Shown here piece by piece: positions 1 through 5,365 of a DNA stretch of 5,376 nucleotides. The DNA comes from an uncultured Clostridia bacterium. GTDB taxonomy: Bacteria > Bacillota_I > Bacilli_A > RF39 > UBA660. The notes under the pieces are model-generated. The model saw only the letters and a list, made by a program, of their open reading frames with translations. It was not told the origin of the DNA and did no database searches. How positions within the stretch are numbered: position 1 is the stretch's first letter; every line of letters starts with the position of its first letter. The stretch spans positions 1 to 5,376 of the forward strand of contig CANORX010000078.1 of the NCBI GenBank assembly GCA_947569225.1, given 5' to 3'. The position numbers and the translations under genes are program-made.

Positions 1-63
1 ATCTTCTTTTTTACTATCTAAATAATCTAATAACTTTTTTTCTAATCTTCTAATTATTTTCAT
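1..63 (-). CDS. N-terminal fragment of an unrecognised gene, cut by the window edge
   Basis: An ATG at 63-61 opens a frame that stays open for 21 codons to the window edge. It begins MKIIRRLEKKLLDYLDSKKE and is basic and probably helical. A GGTGAT ribosome-binding sequence lies six to seven bases upstream and matches the part of the anti-SD that pairs with AGGTGAT. Another ATG at 77-75 meets a stop after five codons, so it is not the start. The gene follows gene C by 81 bases, with a terminator between them, so it is probably a separate transcription unit or depends on read-through. No hydrophobic signal segment appears in the visible part, so it does not look like a fourth copy of the secreted paralogs. 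The fragment is too short to assign a family. Confidence 0.5.
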   Translation of the reverse strand, partial: MKIIRRLEKKLLDYLDSKKED

Positions 64-89
64 AAATTATCACCCATCAAATAATGACT

Positions 90-95
90 ATTATA
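90..95 (-). promoter_or_regulatory. Possible -10 element for the left-edge gene
   Basis: A perfect TATAAT hexamer lies on the minus strand about 27 bases before the ATG at 63. No good -35 hexamer sits at 16-18 bp spacing; that region is only a T-rich tract, which also forms the tail of the preceding terminator. In DNA this AT-rich a chance match is likely. The case rests on its position between a terminator and a start codon. Confidence 0.3.
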
Positions 96-118
96 TATTA
101 AAAATTACAAAAAGAAAA

Positions 119-146
119 GAAAAAAAGTGAGCTATTAAAACCCACT
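119..146 (-). terminator. Intrinsic terminator of the three-gene operon
   Basis: On the minus strand an 8-bp stem pairs AGTGGGTT (146-139) with AGCTCACT (133-126). It includes two G-T wobbles, has a TTAAT loop, and is followed at once by a run of seven T and further T-rich sequence down to about 108. The stem begins inside the TAG stop codon of gene C (147-145), so termination is set directly at the end of the coding region. The same DNA on the plus strand lacks a T tail, so it should work in one direction only. Confidence 0.75.
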
Positions 147-1797
147 AATTAACAGCCACACTACATGTATCACTAACACTCACTTTATAAGGACTCTCTG
201 CTGTTCCATTTCCACTTTCCCAATTAACACATGATTTTAATGATAAGACTGGGCGCACGGCACTCGCACCAGAATCGACGACGGAAATGTAAGCAACACG
301 TCCAGGATTACCAGAATTACCCACAACGAACACGTACGCGTAACTACTACCATTAGCAGAATACGGACTCATTGTCCACCACCAGTTACTTCCAGTGCTG
401 CTTCCTCCTGAGCTGTTTAGGTAGTAATAAGTGTTTGGTGCGTTTGTACCATATTTACCACCTGCAAAACTTATTTCATCTGCTGTTATCAAAGCTATCG
501 GATACTGTAATTTTCCATTTCCTCCAGAACCTGTATTTGCACTGAATTTATCTGCTGTATTTGCTGCACTACTTGTATATGCCCCACTTAATGTTGTCCA
601 TGTTCCACTTGTATTATAGTATCCGCCTCTTGAGTTTTGCCCACATTGATATGTTGGTTGTCTTTTCTGTGTTTGATCATCTACTAATCTTGAATTTGCT
701 GCATAGTACATTGTTCCACTACTTGCATACTGTCCACTTGCCCTGTCATTGCAATATATTGCTGTCTTACTTACATATCCATCATAATTCTTATCATATA
801 TATTACTCTTATACCAATTATCTATTGTTGTCTTTATTGGTGCACTTGTTGTATTTGTTCTATTACTATCTATACTTCCTGTACTTCCATACATATATCC
901 TACATACATCGTATTATTATTTTTTCCATTATATGAAATATTAGTTGTTATATATGAATCTGTTGATGTTGAACTTGTTCCATGATACAAGAGTCTTACT
1001 GAACCATCTTCATTTGTACGAATTATTCTCCATATGTATCCACCAAATTCTACCCAGTTATCTGCCACATTTCCTGCAAAATAATATACATCTTTATTAT
1101 TATTCTCACTTCCTGTACTCTCTGGTGTTTCTCTATATACACTCTCTTTATATAATACCCCTGTTGTAGGAGTCTCATCTCCAAATACATTATCAAAATC
1201 TGTTCTAGTACTAATTGTTGTAGCGTTATCTAATATTTTTCTAGCTAATGTTCCAGGTTTAAATGGACTTTTTTCTGCCTCTATCATAAGTTGTCCACCA
1301 AAACTAGTACCCATATCCATACTTTGATCATTATCAGGGTCATTTAAATATCTAAACTCTATAGTATATTCTTGTGTTACTCCTGCAGGTACATTTACTC
1401 CTGTAGCTAAATCATAATTACTTGCCTCACTACTCTTTGGTAACACTTCATAATCACTCATATTATATCCACTATTGCTAGTAATCTTATATTGTAAATA
1501 TTCTTCTGTTACTAAAGTATTAACAAAATTTCTAATATAAATATCATAACTAAAATCTGTTGTACCTTGATTTTCTACAGTAAAAGTCTTACTAGTACTC
1601 CATCCAGGTCTTACACTAGATTCTGCTATCTCTGTATTATCTGTAAATATTATATGTACATCATCTATAGTTACAGCTATTTCAGCTCCTTCTCCTTGTA
1701 TACTACCTCTCCAATAGGCATAAGTAACACCTGTAATAGCTACAACTAATGTCAGTATAATTCCATACATTATATATTTCATTCTTCTATTTTCCAT
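145..1797 (-). CDS. Gene C: secreted TasA-like / lectin-like protein, third paralog (550 aa)
   Basis: This is a predicted exported surface protein whose exact function is unknown. Residues 1-27 are a basic stretch (MENRRMK) and a hydrophobic segment ending GVTYA before YWRG, like SipW-type signal peptides. Residues 31-172 form a beta-rich region with PGWSTSKTFTVENQG (64-78), resembling TasA/camelysin fibre subunits. A linker (173-235) carries LARKILDNATT. The C-terminal domain starts near VYYFAGN (237) and contains FGGYIWRIIRTNEDG (251-265), NWWWTMSP (471-478) and VRPVLSLKSC (514-523), as in DUF6273/C-type-lectin-like proteins. Its cysteines are 349, 385, 523 and 544. The start at 1797 follows GGAGG by 8 nt. 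An in-frame ATG at 1812 overlaps that site and the upstream stop, so it is rejected. The segment between MSP and VRP (363-259) is GC-rich and differs strongly from the other copies. There is no wall-anchor motif. The coding call is firm; the family assignment comes from motifs read by eye. Confidence 0.9.
   Translation of the reverse strand: MENRRMKYIMYGIILTLVVAITGVTYAYWRGSIQGEGAEIAVTIDDVHIIFTDNTEIAESSVRPGWSTSKTFTVENQGTTDFSYDIYIRNFVNTLVTEEYLQYKITSNSGYNMSDYEVLPKSSEASNYDLATGVNVPAGVTQEYTIEFRYLNDPDNDQSMDMGTSFGGQLMIEAEKSPFKPGTLARKILDNATTISTRTDFDNVFGDETPTTGVLYKESVYRETPESTGSENNNKDVYYFAGNVADNWVEFGGYIWRIIRTNEDGSVRLLYHGTSSTSTDSYITTNISYNGKNNNTMYVGYMYGSTGSIDSNRTNTTSAPIKTTIDNWYKSNIYDKNYDGYVSKTAIYCNDRASGQYASSGTMYYAANSRLVDDQTQKRQPTYQCGQNSRGGYYNTSGTWTTLSGAYTSSAANTADKFSANTGSGGNGKLQYPIALITADEISFAGGKYGTNAPNTYYYLNSSGGSSTGSNWWWTMSPYSANGSSYAYVFVVGNSGNPGRVAYISVVDSGASAVRPVLSLKSCVNWESGNGTAESPYKVSVSDTCSVAVN
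259..363 (-). other. Hypervariable segment of gene C (35 codons)
   Basis: This lies between the conserved MSP and VRPVLSLKSC motifs and encodes residues 479-513. Thirty of the 35 codons end in T or C and twelve end in G or C, which is unusual next to the AT-ending codons elsewhere. The surrounding window 241-420 is 50% GC by count (90/180), against 29% at 841-1020. The position is that of a ligand-facing surface in C-type-lectin-like domains. The run GRV-AYIS-V-VD before VRP fits the pattern of asparagine-codon diversification seen in retroelement-targeted proteins, but that mechanism is not shown here. Confidence 0.6.
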
Positions 1798-1805
1798 ACT
1801 ACTTA

Positions 1806-1810
1806 CCTCC
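1806..1810 (-). promoter_or_regulatory. Ribosome binding site that fixes the start of gene C
   Basis: GGAGG is followed by eight bases (TAAGTAGT) and then the ATG at 1797, which is ideal spacing. The site begins two bases after the TAA stop of gene B (1814-1812). The upstream in-frame ATG at 1812 runs straight into the site itself, so it would lack a binding site of its own. Reinitiation or translational coupling from gene B is plausible. Confidence 0.85.
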
Positions 1811-1811
1811 A

Positions 1812-3485
1812 TTAATTAACAGCTGCACTACATGTATCACTAACACTTACTGTATAAGGACTTTCTGCTGTTCCGTTACCACTTACCCATTCAACGCATG
1901 ATTTTAAAGATAAAACTGGACGCACACCATATCCTAAACTATCTAGCCACTGATCTTCCAAACGGCCAGGATAATTAGAACTACCACCTACTAAGAACAT
2001 TTTTGCACCAGAACCGCCTCCAACTCCAGGAGAACCATAAACAACTGAACGAGATACAGGACTCATTGTCCACCAGGACGTAATTGCAGTACTACTTCCT
2101 CCCGAACTATTTAAATAGTAGTATGCATTGGGTGCGTTATTTTCATATTTTCCGCCTGCAAAACTTATTTCATCTGCTGTCATCAAAGCTACTCCATATT
2201 CTAATTGACCATTTCCTCCTGAACTTTTATCTACACTAAATCTATCCGCCACATCTGCAGGACTATCTATATATGGCTCATTAGATACTATCCAACCACC
2301 ACCATATTTATAGTACCCTCCTCTTGAGTTTTGTCCACATTGATATGTCGGTTGTCTTTTCTGTGTTTGATCACCATGCAATCTATAATATGCTGCATAA
2401 ATCATTCCATTACTGTAATAATGGCTAGAAGCCCTATCGTTACAATATATCGCTGTCTTACTTACATATCCATCATAACTACTTAGTATATTATTTTTAT
2501 ACCAATCATCTATTACTGTCTTTACATTAGAACTTGTTGTATTCTTTCTGTTATTCCTTATATTTCCTGTTGTTCCATACATATATCCTACATACATTGT
2601 ATTAGCACGTTCTTCATTATATGCTGGGTTTGATGCTATATATGAATTCGTTGCTGTTGTACTTGTTCCATGAAATAAAAGTCTTACTGAACCATCTTCA
2701 TTAGTTCTTATAATTCTCCATATATATCCACCAAAACTAACCCAATTATCCGCTACATTTCCTGCAAAATAGTATACATCTTTATTATTACTTGAACTTC
2801 TAGTACTCTCAGGCGTTTCTCTATATACACTTTCTTTATATAATACTCCAGTAGTTGCAGTTGCATCTCCCAGTACATTATCAAAATCTGTTCTAGTATT
2901 AATTGTTGTTGCATTGTCTAATATTTTTCTTGCTAATGTTCCTCTATTAAATAAACTCTTTTGTGCTTCTATCATTAATTGTCCACTAAAATTAGCTCCC
3001 ATATCTTCACTTTGATCAACATTAGGATCATCTAAATATCTAAACTCTATTGTATATTCTTGTAAAACTCCTCCAGGTATATTAATTTCTGTTGCTAAAT
3101 CAAAATTACTTGCTTCATTACTCCTTGGTAATGGTTCAAAATCACTCATATTATATCCATTAGTAGAAGTTATCTTATATTGAAAATAACCTTCAGTTAC
3201 TAAAGTATTAACAAAATCTTTTATATAAATATCATAACTAAAATCTGTTGTACCCTGATTTTCTACAGTAAATCTTTTACTAGTACTCCACCCAGGTTGA
3301 GCATTATTATCTGCTATCTCAGTGTCATCAGTAAATAATATATGTACATTATTTAATGTAACAGACATATCAGCACCTTCTCCTTGTATAGTACCTCTAA
3401 AAAAAGCATAAGTTACACCTGTAATAGCTACAATTAATGTCATTATAATTCCATACATTAAATATTTTATTCTTCTATTTTCCAT
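1812..3485 (-). CDS. Gene B: secreted TasA-like / lectin-like protein, second paralog (557 aa)
   Basis: This has the same architecture as its neighbours and is the longest of the three. Residues 1-27 form a SipW-type signal segment ending GVTYA, but followed by FFRG rather than YWRG. The TasA-like beta region spans about 31-172, with PGWSTSKRFTVENQG at 64-78. The linker with LARKILDNATT is nearly the same as in gene C. The C-terminal lectin-like domain has FGGYIWRIIRTNEDG (251-265), SWWTMSP (470-476) and VRPVLSLKSC (521-530). Its cysteines are 348, 383, 530 and 552. The 44-codon variable segment is 9-11 codons longer than in the paralogs and rich in Gly and Ser. The NWWW motif of A and C is replaced by TSWW. 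The start at 3485 is chosen from GGAGG spacing and because it aligns residue for residue with genes A and C through about position 175. It lies 14 nt after gene A and probably shares its transcript. Confidence 0.9.
   Translation of the reverse strand: MENRRIKYLMYGIIMTLIVAITGVTYAFFRGTIQGEGADMSVTLNNVHILFTDDTEIADNNAQPGWSTSKRFTVENQGTTDFSYDIYIKDFVNTLVTEGYFQYKITSTNGYNMSDFEPLPRSNEASNFDLATEINIPGGVLQEYTIEFRYLDDPNVDQSEDMGANFSGQLMIEAQKSLFNRGTLARKILDNATTINTRTDFDNVLGDATATTGVLYKESVYRETPESTRSSSNNKDVYYFAGNVADNWVSFGGYIWRIIRTNEDGSVRLLFHGTSTTATNSYIASNPAYNEERANTMYVGYMYGTTGNIRNNRKNTTSSNVKTVIDDWYKNNILSSYDGYVSKTAIYCNDRASSHYYSNGMIYAAYYRLHGDQTQKRQPTYQCGQNSRGGYYKYGGGWIVSNEPYIDSPADVADRFSVDKSSGGNGQLEYGVALMTADEISFAGGKYENNAPNAYYYLNSSGGSSTAITSWWTMSPVSRSVVYGSPGVGGGSGAKMFLVGGSSNYPGRLEDQWLDSLGYGVRPVLSLKSCVEWVSGNGTAESPYTVSVSDTCSAAVN
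1926..2057 (-). other. Hypervariable segment of gene B (44 codons)
   Basis: This lies between MSP and VRPVLSLKSC and encodes residues 477-520. It is longer than the matching segments of A (33) and C (35) because of extra Gly/Ser-rich sequence around GSPGVGGGSGAK. The last part, GRLEDQW, resembles GRLETKW of gene A, so A and B are closer here than either is to C. The window 1921-2100 is 45% GC (81/180 counted), above the rest of the gene. Confidence 0.55.
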
Positions 3486-3493
3486 ATCATTTA

Positions 3494-3498
3494 CCTCC
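3494..3498 (-). promoter_or_regulatory. Ribosome binding site that fixes the start of gene B
   Basis: GGAGG is followed by eight bases (TAAATGAT) and the ATG at 3485. The TAA stop of gene A (3502-3500) overlaps an in-frame ATG at 3500 as TAATG, but that ATG shares its G with the binding site and has none of its own. The arrangement is almost the same as at the B/C junction, which suggests the gap was copied along with the gene. Confidence 0.85.
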
Positions 3499-3499
3499 A

Positions 3500-5092
3500 T
3501 TAATTAATAGCCACACTACATGTATCATTAACACTTACTGTATAAGGATTATTAGCAATTCCATTTCCTTCTTCCCAAGTAACACATGATTTTAAAGATA
3601 ATACTGGACGCACGGCACTAGAACCATAAGCCCATTTAGTCTCCAAACGACCTTTATTAGAATAAGTATTTACACCATAAACAGCTGTAGAACCTCCCGC
3701 ATTAGTATAGCTTGGACTCATTGACCACCACCAATTATTCCCAGTACTACTTACTCCTGAACTATTTAAATAATAATAAGTACTAGGTGATACATTAAGG
3801 TATAAAGCACCTGCAAAACTTAATTCATCCGCTGTCATCAAAGCTATCCCATACTCTAATTGACCATTTCCTCCACTTTCAGTACTTACGCTAAATTTAT
3901 CTGCAACACTCGCTGGGCTACTTACAAAATCACTATCCTTTGGATTCTGTCCACACTGATAAGTTGGTTGATTTCCACTTTTACCTGAACTTTTCTTTTC
4001 AAGTCTTTTTACTGCTGCATAGTTCATTGATCCACTACTTTTATATTCTTCAGAAGCTCTATCATTACAATATATTGCTGTCTTACTCACATAAGTATCA
4101 TATTTGTTTAATAAATTATTTTTATACCAATCATCTATTACTGTTTTTATATTTGAACTAGTTGTATTTGTTCTATTATTATCTATACTACCCTCTGTTC
4201 CATACATATATCCAACATACATAGTAGTATCAGCTGTTTCATTATATAATGTATCATATGCTATATACGAATTTGTTGCAGTTGTACTTGTTCCATGATA
4301 TAAAAGTCTTATTCCTCCATCTTCATTTGTTCTTATTATTCTCCACATATATCCACCAAAACTAAGCCAGTTATCTTTTACATTTCCAGCAAAGTAGTAT
4401 ACATCTTTATTATTATTTTCACTTCCTGTACTTTCTGGTGTCTCTCGATAAGTACTCTCTTTATAAATTACCCCTGTTGTTGTATTTCCAAATACACTAT
4501 CAAAATCCTTTCTTGTATTAACTGTAGGATGATCTGCTAATATTCTATCATAAAGTTTTATTTCATCTGTTGCCTTTACCATAAGTTTTCCACTAAAACC
4601 TTTACCCATATCAATACTTTGATCATAATAAGGATCATTAACATATCTAAACTCTATAGTATATTCTTGTGTAACTCCTCCAGGTACAACAATTCTTGTA
4701 GCTAAATCATAATTACTAGCTGTTGTATTCTTAGGTAATACTGCATAATCATCCATATTATATCCATTAGTAGAAGTAATCTTATATTGAAAATACTCCT
4801 CTGTCTCTAAAGTATTAACAAAATTCTTTATATAAATATCATATCTAAAATCTGCTGTACCCTGATTTTCTATAGTAAAAGTCTTACTAGTACTCCATCC
4901 TGGATTAACATCAGATTCTGCTATCTCTGTATCATCAGTAAATATTATATGAGCTTCATCAATAGTCACAGCTATATTAGCACCTTCTCCTAAAATACCA
5001 CCTCTCCAATAAGCATAAGAAACACCTATTAAAACTAAAGTTAAAAATGTTATAATTCCAATTAACACATATTTTGAATATACTTTTCCCAT
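3500..5092 (-). CDS. Gene A: secreted TasA-like / lectin-like protein, first paralog (530 aa)
   Basis: First gene of the operon. Residues 1-27 (MGKVYSKY, then a hydrophobic run ending GVSYA before YWRG) form a SipW-type signal segment. The beta-rich TasA/camelysin-like region spans about 31-173, with PGWSTSKTFTIENQG at 64-78. The linker (about 174-215) is shorter and different from B and C, with DEIKLYDRILAD in place of LARKILDNATT. The C-terminal lectin-like domain shows VYYFAGN (231), FGGYMWRIIRTNEDG (245-259), NWWWSMSP (453-460) and VRPVLSLKSC (494-503). Its cysteines are 342, 380, 503 and 525. A stretch after YQCGQN is shorter than in B and C, which explains most of the size difference. 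The start has GGAGAGG upstream and an open promoter region before it. The role is inferred to be an exported surface or fibre protein; partner and ligand are unknown. Confidence 0.9.
   Translation of the reverse strand: MGKVYSKYVLIGIITFLTLVLIGVSYAYWRGGILGEGANIAVTIDEAHIIFTDDTEIAESDVNPGWSTSKTFTIENQGTADFRYDIYIKNFVNTLETEEYFQYKITSTNGYNMDDYAVLPKNTTASNYDLATRIVVPGGVTQEYTIEFRYVNDPYYDQSIDMGKGFSGKLMVKATDEIKLYDRILADHPTVNTRKDFDSVFGNTTTGVIYKESTYRETPESTGSENNNKDVYYFAGNVKDNWLSFGGYMWRIIRTNEDGGIRLLYHGTSTTATNSYIAYDTLYNETADTTMYVGYMYGTEGSIDNNRTNTTSSNIKTVIDDWYKNNLLNKYDTYVSKTAIYCNDRASEEYKSSGSMNYAAVKRLEKKSSGKSGNQPTYQCGQNPKDSDFVSSPASVADKFSVSTESGGNGQLEYGIALMTADELSFAGALYLNVSPSTYYYLNSSGVSSTGNNWWWSMSPSYTNAGGSTAVYGVNTYSNKGRLETKWAYGSSAVRPVLSLKSCVTWEEGNGIANNPYTVSVNDTCSVAIN
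3614..3712 (-). other. Hypervariable segment of gene A (33 codons)
   Basis: This lies between MSP and VRPVLSLKSC and encodes residues 461-493. It is the shortest of the three segments and has the mildest GC rise (69/180, 38%, over 3601-3780). Its codons do not show the run of NNC/NNT codons seen before VRP in gene C. Its 3' end, AGTGCCGTGCG, is shared exactly with gene C, while gene B differs. Confidence 0.5.
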
Positions 5093-5102
5093 CTATAAAC
5101 TT

Positions 5103-5109
5103 CCTCTCC
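5103..5109 (-). promoter_or_regulatory. Ribosome binding site of gene A
   Basis: GGAGAGG contains GGAG and GAGG overlapping by one G. The GAGG part lies 10 nt before the ATG at 5092. It is a good but slightly less perfect site than the GGAGG sites of B and C. It sits just downstream of a leader hairpin whose 3' arm ends at 5116. Confidence 0.75.
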
Positions 5110-5115
5110 AATTAC

Positions 5116-5140
5116 ACTAATAATATAACTATTTATTAGT
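5116..5140 (-). promoter_or_regulatory. Leader hairpin 2, next to the gene A ribosome binding site
   Basis: A perfect 8-bp inverted repeat: ACTAATAA (5140-5133), a nine-base loop, and TTATTAGT (5123-5116). Only one base pair per arm involves G or C, so the structure is weak. It ends six bases before the GGAGAGG site. It might influence access of the ribosome or act as a protein-binding palindrome. In AT-rich DNA a chance origin is possible. Confidence 0.35.
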
Positions 5141-5175
5141 ATTTACATTTTTAATATAATTATTAAACAATATTT

Positions 5176-5196
5176 TTGAGTCCATAAAAGACTCAA
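5176..5196 (-). promoter_or_regulatory. Leader hairpin 1 / operator-like inverted repeat
   Basis: A perfect 7-bp inverted repeat, TTGAGTC-N7-GACTCAA, begins about 30 nt downstream of the predicted transcription start. Each arm has three G/C pairs, so it is the most stable element of the leader. No T-run follows on either strand, so it is not a simple terminator. It could be an mRNA-stabilising 5' structure or the binding site of a dimeric regulator. The sequence cannot separate these. Confidence 0.5.
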
Positions 5197-5232
5197 TATA
5201 AACCACAACTACTTATCCATAGTCCTAGTATC

Positions 5233-5261
5233 AATATACATTCTTACTTAATTTTTGTCAA
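5233..5261 (-). promoter_or_regulatory. Sigma-70-type promoter of the operon
   Basis: On the minus strand a perfect TTGACA (5261-5256), a 17-bp spacer and TATATT (5238-5233) form a near-consensus housekeeping promoter. Transcription should start near A5226, giving a leader of about 134 nt before gene A. The 70 bp upstream are almost pure A/T, which could act as an UP element. No comparable promoter is seen in the 14-nt gaps before B and C, so this one probably drives all three genes. Confidence 0.8.
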
Positions 5262-5331
5262 CCTATATTATTCATTTTATATTATAAATTTTACATAATA
5301 TTTTAATAACTATTTTATATTAATACACCAT

Positions 5332-5365
5332 AAAAAAACAGAAAATATCACATTTTCTTGTTTTT
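5332..5365. terminator. Bidirectional AT-rich terminator
   Basis: The inverted repeat AGAAAAT (5340-5346), loop ATCAC and ATTTTCT (5352-5358) is flanked by seven A on the left and five T on the right. Either strand therefore reads a stem followed by a T tract. The stem has only one G-C pair, but the flanking A and T runs can extend it across a 2x2 internal loop. It probably ends the gene beyond the right edge and separates it from this operon. Confidence 0.55.

Larger units (their letters stand above)
145..5092 (-). repeat. Tandem array of three divergent gene copies (units of about 1.6-1.7 kb)
   Basis: The starts at 5092, 3485 and 1797 give unit lengths of 1607 and 1688 bases, with the last unit ending at 145. 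Over residues 31-170 I count protein identities of 76% (A/C), 73% (B/C) and 69% (A/B), all without gaps. Local DNA tracts are far closer: 626-679 and 2320-2373 differ at only two of 54 bases, both silent. The B and C start regions are nearly identical. Duplication followed by divergence and local homogenisation explains this best. Confidence 0.85.

Noticed and set aside
431..1169. Overlapping plus-strand open frames (431-619, 561-944, 945-1169), rich in Leu, Tyr and His
   Set aside because: They lie antisense to gene C, have odd low-complexity composition, lack ribosome binding sites, and arise from reading its Asn/Tyr/Ser/Thr-rich codons backwards.
3940..4298. Plus-strand open frames antisense to gene A, and a similar one at 1567-1749 antisense to gene C
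   Set aside because: Same shadow composition, no ribosome binding site, and the minus-strand frames are clearly coding and conserved among the paralogs.
145..5092. LPXTG sorting signal or C-terminal membrane anchor in the three proteins
   Set aside because: All three end in DTCS-[VA]A-[VI]N with no LPXTG, hydrophobic stretch or basic tail, so attachment, if any, must be by another route.
5129..5185. An 18-codon minus-strand mini-ORF (MDSKILFNNYIKNVNTNK) in the leader, starting inside hairpin 1
   Set aside because: No convincing ribosome binding site and no run of regulatory codons. In AT-rich DNA such a short frame is expected by chance.
5176..5196. The leader inverted repeat as an attenuator or terminator
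   Set aside because: No T tract follows the stem on either strand, so it does not fit an intrinsic terminator.
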